Positions 1 to 5,748 of a DNA stretch of 5,772 nucleotides are shown here, piece by piece (position 1 is the first letter of the stretch; the number at the start of each line of letters is the position of its first letter). The position numbers were made by a program, and so were the translations under genes. Origin of the DNA: Microcaldota archaeon (GTDB lineage: Archaea > Micrarchaeota > Micrarchaeia > Burarchaeales > Burarchaeaceae); contig QMVF01000054.1 of the NCBI GenBank assembly GCA_003660965.1, forward strand, positions 1 to 5,772. Direction: 5' to 3'. Under the pieces are notes generated by a model. The model made no database searches. It saw only the letters and a program-made list of their open reading frames with translations, and was not told the origin of the DNA.

Positions 1-1348
1 GATTATGCCTGAGGAGAGAATAACCCTCTACCTTGCTGAAAGTGAGGGAAAAACATGGAGGGTGATTGAAGAGTTGGGAACGTTTGATGAAAGCAGTGAG
101 GTGAGAATTGGAATCAATGTTACCTACAAAGGCTCGAGCGAGGAAATCAAAAACTACATGCTGCTGGCACAAGCAAAGGGAGAAATAAAGGGTAAGGGAT
201 TTTCAGTGCTAGTTGATTGGAGCAGTTATGAGGAAAAGGTAAGGCAGTCTATAGTCAAGGTGAACGTTCTGCTGATTCCCCTGCTGGGGATGGGAATTGT
301 GATTCTTCTGGTAGTGCTTTTTGAATTTGCACTTATAAGAAAGGATGAAGGGGGATTGATTCCGGGAGAGTACACCACTGCCTCCCTATTCTTTCCGCTG
401 GTTAAGAGACGGCCCTTTGGGGAAATGCTTGCCGACCTTTTCATAAATCCAATTTTCATGATCTTTGAACTCGTGCTCATAGGGCTGTTTGCAACTGTAA
501 TGCTCAACTACGGTATTTCGCTTTATGGAAGCAGTATTGGAGCCAAGATGTTTCTGCTTACAGGAATAGGTGCGCTGAGCATCCCTGTAATCTACATGGC
601 AATGGCGTGGCTGGCAGATGTTTATGAGCGTGAACCCCTGCGCTTCATATTTTCCGCCTTTGTTTGGGGGATATTTTCCGCGCTTTTGGCATTTGCCTTG
701 AACAGCATAGTTTCAAATCTGCTTGGCATTTATCTAAGCCAGCAGGATGCAGCACTAATAACCGCAACCACATTTATAGGAACCGCAGTAATAGCACCCG
801 TGCTCGAAGAATTCACAAAGGGAATTGGAGTTCTGGTTCTGGCAGGCCATCACGAATTGGATGATATGCTGGATGGGCTGCTATATGGCTTTGTAATCGG
901 AGTTGGCTTTTCTGTTTTGGAGAACTGGTTCTACTTCATGGCCCGTGCCAATCCTTTTGAACTTGGTCTTGTGGGATGGGTGGACTTCATAACTTACAGG
1001 CTACTTTTCAATTCAATGGCCCATGGAGCATTCACTGCGACCTGTGGGGCATTCATTGGCTACTTCAAATCACAGCCACATCTTGCACGCTACTCCCGGC
1101 TTGCGTTCCTTCCTGGCCTGTTCATGGCAATTGCACTGCACTCGCTTTTCAACGTTAGTTCAATAATAGATGAGCTTGTAATCTACGCCCTGCGCATCCC
1201 CATATTCGGCTTCAACCCGGTAATGGTTGGGGTGCTTGCGATTGCATTCATTGGAGTTTTCTATTATGCAACCTTGCAGACAAGGCACAGGTTGAACAGG
1301 GGAGTAAGGGCGGCTGTTGAGGAATGGGCAGAGTTTCAAAAGCCTTAA
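1..1348 (+). CDS. PrsW-family intramembrane metalloprotease, probably 5'-partial
   Basis: Polytopic membrane protein of the PrsW family, related to CPBP/APH-1-type proteases; bacterial PrsW cleaves an anti-sigma factor within the membrane. Residues are numbered from the ATG at 5. Residues 1-85 are hydrophilic and probably beta-rich, followed by a membrane segment at about 87-109, a basic loop with K134-R135-R136, and further segments at about 147-167, 183-203, 213-240, 252-280, 292-312, 366-385 and 398-421. PrsW hallmarks follow in order: YEREPLRF at 207-214, EEFTK with E268 and E269, the FSVLEN stretch with E306, AHG with H340, and ALHSLFN with H379 and N383. These are the expected metal or catalytic positions. 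The basic loop after the first segment suggests that residues 1-85 lie outside the cell. No signal segment precedes them, and the frame stays open to the window edge, so the true start is probably upstream. The substrate is unknown. The gene ends 25 bases before pyrD and need not share its transcript. Confidence 0.85.
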   Translation, partial: IMPEERITLYLAESEGKTWRVIEELGTFDESSEVRIGINVTYKGSSEEIKNYMLLAQAKGEIKGKGFSVLVDWSSYEEKVRQSIVKVNVLLIPLLGMGIVILLVVLFEFALIRKDEGGLIPGEYTTASLFFPLVKRRPFGEMLADLFINPIFMIFELVLIGLFATVMLNYGISLYGSSIGAKMFLLTGIGALSIPVIYMAMAWLADVYEREPLRFIFSAFVWGIFSALLAFALNSIVSNLLGIYLSQQDAALITATTFIGTAVIAPVLEEFTKGIGVLVLAGHHELDDMLDGLLYGFVIGVGFSVLENWFYFMARANPFELGLVGWVDFITYRLLFNSMAHGAFTATCGAFIGYFKSQPHLARYSRLAFLPGLFMAIALHSLFNVSSIIDELVIYALRIPIFGFNPVMVGVLAIAFIGVFYYATLQTRHRLNRGVRAAVEEWAEFQKP

Positions 1349-1350
1349 AA
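1344..1350 (+). promoter_or_regulatory. putative TATA box for leaderless pyrD transcript
   Basis: CTTAAAA is centred about 27 bases before the pyrD ATG and is preceded by an A-rich CAAAAG that could act as a BRE. No Shine-Dalgarno-like sequence lies between it and the ATG. This spacing is typical of archaeal leaderless genes, whose transcription begins at or next to the start codon. The box overlaps the last codons and stop of the protease gene. The assignment rests on position and composition only. Confidence 0.4.
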
Positions 1351-1373
1351 CCATTATCAGCGATTGCTAAGCG

Positions 1374-2288
1374 ATGCCCTCTTTGAGAACCGAATTATGC
1401 GGAGTGCGCATGACCAATCCGCTTGTTCTAGCTTCAGGAGTATGGGGTCTTACTGGCGGAAATCTGGTGAGGGCTGCAAAGGAGGGAGCAGGTGCAGTGA
1501 CTTCTAAATCATGCTCGCTTCAGCCGCGCAGAGGCTATGGAAACCCGTCTGTATTTCATTGGGACAACGCGGTTATCAATGCAATGGGGCTGTGCAATCC
1601 TGGCGTGGATGAGATGCTTGATGAGTTGCGATTTGCAATAAAGAATGCAGGTGTGCCGGTGATAGCAAGCGCCTTTGGAAATTCGTTTGATGATTATGCG
1701 CGCATGTGCGAAAAAATGAGGAGCGTTAAGCCTGCATTGATTGAAATCGACATTTCCTGCCCGCACCATGAGCCTGGTAAGAAGGTTGCAAAGCCGTTTG
1801 CCTGCGTTGCAAGGGATGCGGCGCAGGTTACCGAAGTTTCAAAAGAGGCATGCGGCAAGGTGCCACTCTGTGTGAAGCTTTCTCCAAATGTGAGCGATAT
1901 AGGGGAGATTGCAAAGGCAGTTGAAGGTGCTGGAGCGGATGCTATTTGTGCAATAAATTCAGTAAAGGCAATGGTTATTGATGTTGATGCAAGAAGGCCA
2001 GTGCTTGCAAACAAGGTGGGAGGATTGAGCGGACCTGCCATAAACCCAATAGCAGTGAGGGCAGTTTACGATGTGCGCAATGCAGTTGAAATTCCAATAA
2101 TAGGTACTGGAGGTGTGACTACGGGAAGGGATGCCATAGCAATGCTGATGGCAGGTGCAACTGCGGTAGGGGTTGGAAGTGCAATCGCATTCCGTGACAG
2201 AGTATTCAAGCGCATTGCTGAGGAAATGGAAATATTCATGAGGGACAAAGGCTATGCAAAGCTGAGTCAGATAAAGCTAGAGGAATGA
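1374..2288 (+). CDS. pyrD: dihydroorotate dehydrogenase, class 1B catalytic subunit
   Basis: FMN enzyme of about 304 residues, the usual length, oxidising dihydroorotate to orotate in UMP synthesis; cytosolic. The TIM-barrel landmarks are present in order: NPLVLASGV at 15-23, TSKS with K45, the NAMGLCNPG loop at 69-77, SCPH with C129 as the class 1 catalytic base, VKLSPNV with K168, INS with N195, GGLSGPA at 216-222 and the FMN-phosphate segment GTGGV at 244-248, followed by GVGSA at 266-270. A catalytic Cys rather than Ser, and the adjacent pyrK, point to the NAD-linked heterotetrameric 1B class. The usual N-x-S-C-P-N motif reads D126-I-S-C-P-H131, so two Asn positions that bind orotate in characterised class 1 enzymes are changed. 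The start at 1374 gives the family-typical N-terminus and has no ribosome binding site, consistent with a leaderless message. A pyrimidine-catabolic relative is a less likely reading, since the SCPH form also occurs in dihydropyrimidine dehydrogenases. Confidence 0.93.
   Translation: MPSLRTELCGVRMTNPLVLASGVWGLTGGNLVRAAKEGAGAVTSKSCSLQPRRGYGNPSVFHWDNAVINAMGLCNPGVDEMLDELRFAIKNAGVPVIASAFGNSFDDYARMCEKMRSVKPALIEIDISCPHHEPGKKVAKPFACVARDAAQVTEVSKEACGKVPLCVKLSPNVSDIGEIAKAVEGAGADAICAINSVKAMVIDVDARRPVLANKVGGLSGPAINPIAVRAVYDVRNAVEIPIIGTGGVTTGRDAIAMLMAGATAVGVGSAIAFRDRVFKRIAEEMEIFMRDKGYAKLSQIKLEE
2279..2284 (+). promoter_or_regulatory. ribosome binding site of pyrK
   Basis: AGAGGA lies inside the last codons of pyrD. 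It abuts the ATG at 2285 directly but stands six bases before the ATG at 2291, which is normal spacing. This favours 2291 as the pyrK start over the 2285 start, which would overlap the pyrD stop as ATGA. Confidence 0.55.
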
Positions 2289-2290
2289 GC

Positions 2291-3043
2291 ATGCTTCCGC
2301 ATCGAATCGAAATTAGCAAAATAGTCGAGGAGAACGAACTTGTAAGAACTTTTGTATTCGACAGGCGCATAATAGCAGAGCCAGGTCAATTTGTAATGGC
2401 ATGGCTTCCTGGAAAGGATGAGAAGCCTATGAGCATTGCAAATGATTACCCTTTTGCACTGAGCATAGCTGCAGTGGGGCCTTGGAGCAGGGCAGCCCAC
2501 AGGCTGAAGCCAGGGAAGCACATGTGGGTGCGCGGCCCTTATGGGAACTCATATAAGTTGAAGGGGAAGAAAATAATTCTGGTGGGGGGTGGATACGGTA
2601 TAGCGCCTCTGCGGTTTTTGTACGCGCGGGCTAGGGAGTCCAAGGTGGATACGACCATAATAATGGGTGCGAGAAACAAGAAACTGCTTATGAGCCTTCC
2701 CAAGGGAAAAAACATAATAACCACCGATGATGGAAGCGCGGGGAGAAAAGGGGTGGTTACGGATGCGCTTGAAGACTTGTTGAAGAAGGAAAAGTACTCG
2801 TGCGTTTATACTTGCGGACCTGAAAGGATGATGAAGGCAGTTGTTGACCTGTGTGATCGTTATAAAACGCCATACCAAGTTTCAATTGAAAGGTACATGA
2901 AATGCGGTTTTGGAATTTGCGGCCAATGCGCAATTGATGGCAAGCTTGCCTGTTTAGATGGAACGATTTTCGATGACGTGAGCAAGTTCAAGGAATTTGG
3001 AAGAGAAGCAAGAGATGCGAGCGGTAGGAAAATTGAAGAGTGA
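2291..3043 (+). CDS. pyrK: dihydroorotate dehydrogenase electron-transfer subunit
   Basis: PyrK-type ferredoxin-reductase-like protein of 250 residues that takes electrons from the FMN of PyrD and passes them via a [2Fe-2S] cluster and FAD to NAD+. Residues 1-85 form the FAD-binding barrel, with PGQFVM at 31-36 and KPMSIA at 45-50 in the place of the usual R-P-x-S/T flavin motif, so Lys stands for Arg. The NAD(P)-binding domain follows with GGGYGIAP at 99-106 and CGPERMM at 175-181. The C-terminal cluster motif is C205-x4-C210-x2-C213-x7-C221. The last spacing is shorter than in Lactococcus PyrK as I recall it. The start at 2291 is chosen because AGAGGA sits six bases upstream; 2285, overlapping the pyrD stop, would add two residues. 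Near-zero spacing to pyrD implies co-translation and fixed stoichiometry of the two subunits. A sulfide dehydrogenase or glutamate synthase type reductase subunit is the main alternative, and the operon argues against it. Confidence 0.9.
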   Translation: MLPHRIEISKIVEENELVRTFVFDRRIIAEPGQFVMAWLPGKDEKPMSIANDYPFALSIAAVGPWSRAAHRLKPGKHMWVRGPYGNSYKLKGKKIILVGGGYGIAPLRFLYARARESKVDTTIIMGARNKKLLMSLPKGKNIITTDDGSAGRKGVVTDALEDLLKKEKYSCVYTCGPERMMKAVVDLCDRYKTPYQVSIERYMKCGFGICGQCAIDGKLACLDGTIFDDVSKFKEFGREARDASGRKIEE

Positions 3044-3047
3044 GGGG
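3042..3047 (+). promoter_or_regulatory. ribosome binding site of pyrC
   Basis: GAGGGG overlaps the TGA stop of pyrK and lies eight bases before the GTG at 3056. The earlier in-frame GTG at 3047 is itself part of this purine run and has only a weak GAAGAG before it, so the site favours 3056 as the start. Confidence 0.5.
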
Positions 3048-3055
3048 TGTGGCTA

Positions 3056-4318
3056 GTGATAATAAAGGATGCAAAAATAGTCTTGCGAAACAGGATTTTT
3101 GATGGAGATTTGCAGTATGAGCGAGGAAAAATAAAGAGAATTGGAAAGAACCTTTCTGGTGATGAGAAAATCAGTGCAAGCGGACATTACATTCTTCCAG
3201 GAGCAGTTGATGCACATGTTCACTTCCGCGATCCGGGCGGAACGCAAAAGGAGGATTTTGAGAGTGGATCAATAGCTGCACTTGCAGGAGGGGTTACTAC
3301 AGTTATGGATATGCCCTCTTATTCCGGGCCTGCAACTACTACCATAAAAGCTCTAAAGGCAAAGCTGAAGCTTGCAAAGGAAAAGTCATGCTGCGATTAT
3401 GCGCTTCATTTTGGAGCAACTCAGAATAATTTTAAGGAAGTAAAGAAGGCTGGGAAGCTCTGCGCAGGTCTCAAAATGTTCTTCAGCAAAAGCGGAGGAG
3501 GAATGCAGCTGAGCACGAGGAAAGCTATTGAAAAACATTTTGAAACGTTCAACAGAAAGAAGCCTGTAATAATTCATTGTGAAGAGGAGGAGGCAATCCC
3601 GGAGAATGCAGAGGAGCTTGCGCCTTCTGAAAGGGCAACGGCAAGAAGTGCAAGAGCGATGATGGTTGGGATTTCAAAGGCCTGCATACTTGCCAATGGG
3701 AGGAAGCTTCACGTTGCGCATGCAACTACGGCTGAAGAAATTGATTTGGCAAAATCATTCCCCAACGTTACTTGTGAAGTCACACCTCACCACCTGTTCC
3801 TTTCCATAAAGGACCTTGAGCTGCTTGGCAATTATGGCAAAACCAATCCGCCCTTGAGAAGGGAGGCGGAGAGGCTAGCGCTTTGGAACCGGCTGGACTC
3901 GATTGATATTATAGCAAGCGACCATGCACCGCATACTCGCAAGGAAAAGGAATCTGTAAGTGCGCCTCCGGGAGTGCCGGGAGTTGAGACGATGCTTCCG
4001 CTCATGCTTACAGCAGTTAATGATGGCAAGCTTTCGCTTGTGCGCTTATGCCAGCTGATGTGCAGCAGGCCTGCTGAAATTTTTGGCCTGAAGAAAAAAG
4101 GTGAGCTGGCAGTTGGAAAAGATGCAGACTTTTTGATAGTTGACATGAACGAGAGCTGGAGGCTTCATGAGGAGGACCTACACTCGAAGTGCGGCTGGAG
4201 CCCGTTCGTTAACTATGGAATGAAAGGGAAGATAAGGAGCGTTGTGCTTAGGGGCAAGGAAGCATACTATGATGGAAAGCTACTTATCAAGCCGGGCTAC
4301 GGCAAGCTTGCGCGCTAG
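3056..4318 (+). CDS. pyrC: dihydroorotase, class I amidohydrolase
   Basis: Zinc amidohydrolase of about 420 residues that cyclises N-carbamoyl-aspartate to dihydroorotate, the substrate of the upstream PyrD/PyrK pair. From the GTG at 3056, the metal-site residues are H54 and H56 in DAHVHFRDPG with substrate Arg R58, K140 in GLKMFF as the probable carboxylated lysine, H174 in IIHCEEE, H222 in LHVAHATT and D289 in ASDHAPHT. NPPLR at 264-268 and PPGVPGVETMLP at 304-315 form the substrate side, and SRPAEIFGL near 337-345 with GELAVGKDADFLIVD is the closing beta-sandwich signature. The DMPN segment usual in class I enzymes reads DMPS (S88), so a substrate-contacting Asn is replaced. The 3056 start gives MIIKDAKIVL, typical of the family, and has a well placed GAGGGG; 3047 would add three residues. 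A hydantoinase or allantoinase is possible in principle, but KEDFESG, the HSKCGWSP end segment and the operon favour dihydroorotase. The stop overlaps the convergent gene. Confidence 0.92.
   Translation: MIIKDAKIVLRNRIFDGDLQYERGKIKRIGKNLSGDEKISASGHYILPGAVDAHVHFRDPGGTQKEDFESGSIAALAGGVTTVMDMPSYSGPATTTIKALKAKLKLAKEKSCCDYALHFGATQNNFKEVKKAGKLCAGLKMFFSKSGGGMQLSTRKAIEKHFETFNRKKPVIIHCEEEEAIPENAEELAPSERATARSARAMMVGISKACILANGRKLHVAHATTAEEIDLAKSFPNVTCEVTPHHLFLSIKDLELLGNYGKTNPPLRREAERLALWNRLDSIDIIASDHAPHTRKEKESVSAPPGVPGVETMLPLMLTAVNDGKLSLVRLCQLMCSRPAEIFGLKKKGELAVGKDADFLIVDMNESWRLHEEDLHSKCGWSPFVNYGMKGKIRSVVLRGKEAYYDGKLLIKPGYGKLAR
4315..4318. other. CTAG shared by two convergent stop codons
   Basis: The palindrome CTAG supplies the TAG stop of pyrC (4316-4318, +) and the TAG stop of the AbrB-PhoU gene (4317-4315, -). 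There is no intergenic space and no room for a separate terminator between the two genes, so each transcript probably ends inside the other gene. Confidence 0.9.
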
Positions 4319-5250
4319 GCCTCGGTATGGCTTTCACCCACATAGCTCATGTTGGCTGCCATCTCAACCAGATTCATTGAGTAATTCAGAATTCTGTGGA
4401 AGTCTTCCTCAAGGGTTATTAGCGCCATCATCTTCTCCTTATTCCTCTCGCGCTTTATGAGTTCAGCCATCTTCGACTGCCTTCTCTTATCAAGCAGTTT
4501 ATGTTTATCGAGAAGAGATTCATCAAACTTTACTTCTATTATGCATTTTACTGCCTCTGAATAGAAATTAACTATTTCCTTGAGCAAGGATGCGAGTGCG
4601 GGATTGGGTGCGAGTGTGGAGGAAATATTGCAGATGCTTTCACCATGATCAGCCACCCTTTCTATTGCGCGCACCGCAGTTGCCTTCATTGGTGAATATG
4701 GCCCTGCTGTATTGTAAAGGCATCTCATTATCAAAAGATAGAGCCTGTCCGCATCATTGTCGCGCCTCTGTGCCTCTCGCCTGAGATCCTGCTTTTTTGA
4801 AAGGCACCTTATGGCAAGGTTGCACATTACATCAGTTACCAAATAAAGCCTCTTGAGCAGGGTTGCAAAAATAAGATCTTCCTCATTAGCAAAAACTTGC
4901 ATCACAGTCTTATCCTGATGCTCCTCAACTATTTCCAAACCAGATAGCCTAAGCCTAGCTTCCTCGCATACCTCTGCAGTATCCTTGCCCTTCACTATTA
5001 TTTTATCAGCGCCGGCTATGTAGGCCGCAACTATATTGGTAAGGGTGCTTGTAGTGCTTCCGCGTTTCAATATTGTGCTTTCCTTCGGACCGCTCTCAAC
5101 CTTTTTGGGGGTTATGTGCAGGCTTCCGTCTTTTTCTTGGAGTATATGAACTATGCTTCCCGTTTTCAAGCCGCTTTTAGAAACCCATTGCTTTGGAAGG
5201 GATACTATGAAGCTTGAACCTCCTGTAAATTGCAGCTTTCGCTCAACCAT
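4315..5250 (-). CDS. AbrB/SpoVT-domain PhoU-family regulator
   Basis: Protein of 311 residues with an archaeal PhoU-like arrangement. Residues 1-50 are an AbrB/MazE/SpoVT swapped-hairpin DNA-binding domain, with the signature TGGSSFIVSLPKQWV at 9-23, GLKTGS at 27-32 and DGSLHITPKK at 41-50. A linking alpha/beta segment covers about 65-125. Helical PhoU repeats follow at about 127-245 and 275-305, with the acidic D164-x3-D168 motif and ERVADHGESI at 197-206, which resembles the metal-binding repeat of PhoU. A strongly charged K/R/E stretch lies at about 248-275. Bacterial PhoU modulates phosphate uptake and signalling; the DNA-binding domain suggests that this protein acts on transcription directly, but its ligand and targets are not shown. 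The frame extends upstream to 5439, but the ATG at 5250 is chosen because GAGGTG (5256-5261) lies five bases before it and the conserved domain starts there. No pst transporter gene is visible nearby. Confidence 0.88.
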   Translation of the reverse strand: MVERKLQFTGGSSFIVSLPKQWVSKSGLKTGSIVHILQEKDGSLHITPKKVESGPKESTILKRGSTTSTLTNIVAAYIAGADKIIVKGKDTAEVCEEARLRLSGLEIVEEHQDKTVMQVFANEEDLIFATLLKRLYLVTDVMCNLAIRCLSKKQDLRREAQRRDNDADRLYLLIMRCLYNTAGPYSPMKATAVRAIERVADHGESICNISSTLAPNPALASLLKEIVNFYSEAVKCIIEVKFDESLLDKHKLLDKRRQSKMAELIKRERNKEKMMALITLEEDFHRILNYSMNLVEMAANMSYVGESHTEA

Positions 5251-5255
5251 ATATA

Positions 5256-5261
5256 CACCTC
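5256..5261 (-). promoter_or_regulatory. ribosome binding site of the AbrB-PhoU gene
   Basis: GAGGTG on the - strand, five bases before the ATG at 5250, matches the anti-Shine-Dalgarno end of archaeal 16S rRNA. It fixes this ATG as the start and rules out the longer upstream reading. Confidence 0.65.
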
Positions 5262-5280
5262 GAATTAGGCTATATAGAGA

Positions 5281-5306
5281 AGCGTAAATAATATATATTT
5301 GACGCT
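5281..5306 (-). promoter_or_regulatory. TATA region of the AbrB-PhoU gene within a 26-base dyad
   Basis: On the - strand an AT-only core around 5291-5299 reads as AAATATATA. About 25 bases downstream this would place the transcription start near 5268, leaving a short leader that contains the ribosome binding site. The core is flanked by AGCGT (5281-5285) and ACGCT (5302-5306), which are exact reverse complements, and 10 of 13 base pairs match across the dyad. A regulator bound here would cover the TATA box. A second TATATA at 5271-5276 is closer to the ATG and could serve a leaderless message instead. Confidence 0.45.
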
Positions 5307-5325
5307 TGCGAGTTTTGGCTATTGA

Positions 5326-5333
5326 TTTAAATA
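5326..5333 (+). promoter_or_regulatory. putative TATA box of the 123-residue gene
   Basis: TTTAAATA lies about 47 bases before the ATG at 5377. Usual archaeal spacing would place the start of transcription near 5355, giving a leader of about 20 bases that includes the AGAGGT ribosome binding site. Confidence 0.45.
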
Positions 5334-5350
5334 GAAGTTTGGAGTAGATT

Positions 5351-5362
5351 AGAACTAGTTCT
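5351..5362. promoter_or_regulatory. perfect 12-base palindrome, possible operator
   Basis: AGAACTAGTTCT is exactly its own reverse complement. It straddles the predicted transcription start of the rightward gene and ends two bases before its ribosome binding site, the position of an archaeal operator that would block polymerase. No second copy was noticed in the window. The protein that would bind it is unknown. Confidence 0.35.
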
Positions 5363-5364
5363 TC

Positions 5365-5370
5365 AGAGGT
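5365..5370 (+). promoter_or_regulatory. ribosome binding site of the 123-residue gene
   Basis: AGAGGT lies six bases before the ATG at 5377 and only three before the in-frame TTG at 5374, so the ATG is the better start. Confidence 0.5.
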
Positions 5371-5376
5371 AATTTG

Positions 5377-5748
5377 ATGATAGTTCAAGCACATGCAGGA
5401 CAAAAAGATGCAAGAAGAGATAGGAATAAAGTCGGGCACAAAAACCCATTAGCTGAGGGAATTCGAAGTCGAGGTTCCAAACAGGCACTGAGATTTGCAT
5501 TTTATAATTACATATATGAACTCTGTGAAGCAATGCATGAAATAAAATTTGGGAATTATCTTGAAAATACTAGTGCTGAGATGAAAATCGAAGTTTTGGA
5601 AGCGAAAAAAATATTTTTAGAAGAAGTTTCCGAATTGAAACGAGAGGAAGTGCTTGAAGTTTTGAAAGATCTTTCGAAAAATGGGATTGGAAAAAATGTA
5701 AGATTTTATGCAAAGATGGAATTTGAAGCGAGGAAGGGGAAGGAGTGA
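5377..5748 (+). CDS. uncharacterised small charged helical protein
   Basis: I do not recognise this 123-residue protein. Residues 1-36 are basic and polar, with R/K clusters around 10-18 and 30-35. An aromatic-rich helix follows (RFAFYNYIYELCEAM, 39-53), then a strongly charged amphipathic helical stretch at about 67-101 with Glu/Lys and regular leucines that could form a helical hairpin or coiled coil, and a basic end. No signal peptide, membrane segment or cysteine-pair metal site is visible. The start at 5377 has AGAGGT six bases upstream and a TATA-like box at normal distance, which supports a real gene. Three sampled 60-base lines of the gene (5521-5700) have a G+C content near one third, against roughly 45-60% in the lines I counted in the protease, pyrD and pyrK genes. 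The gene also contains several CGA arginine codons. This may mean later acquisition or weak codon selection. The basic N-terminus might bind nucleic acid, but that is a guess. Confidence 0.65.
   Translation: MIVQAHAGQKDARRDRNKVGHKNPLAEGIRSRGSKQALRFAFYNYIYELCEAMHEIKFGNYLENTSAEMKIEVLEAKKIFLEEVSELKREEVLEVLKDLSKNGIGKNVRFYAKMEFEARKGKE

Noticed and set aside
1694..2041. - strand open frame of 115 codons opposite pyrD
   Set aside because: It is a shadow of the pyrD codons, rich in Ala/Ser/Thr from reversed codons, and has no promoter or domain.
2583..2592. Run of six G in pyrK as a possible slippage or phase-variation site
   Set aside because: It encodes the conserved GGG of the NAD-binding loop, so codon constraint explains it, and the frame is intact.
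4242..4460. + strand open frame across the pyrC end and the convergent gene
   Set aside because: It is out of frame with pyrC and antisense to the PhoU repeats, with no ribosome site or recognisable domain.
5251..5439. Upstream extension of the AbrB-PhoU reading frame on the - strand (63 extra codons)
   Set aside because: It crosses the promoter region and the opposite-strand gene, shows no domain character, and the ATG at 5250 has a good GAGGTG site and begins the conserved domain.
5393..5452. Short + strand frame of 19 codons (MQDKKMQEEIGIK...) overlapping the 123-residue gene out of frame
   Set aside because: It looks protein-like, which raised the idea of a frameshift in the 5' part of that gene, but it has no ribosome binding site and the 5377 frame is open throughout with a proper site.
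5607..5618. AAAAATATTTTT palindrome as a possible terminator or operator
   Set aside because: It lies inside the coding sequence of the AT-rich gene, has no GC stem, and is expected by chance at that composition.
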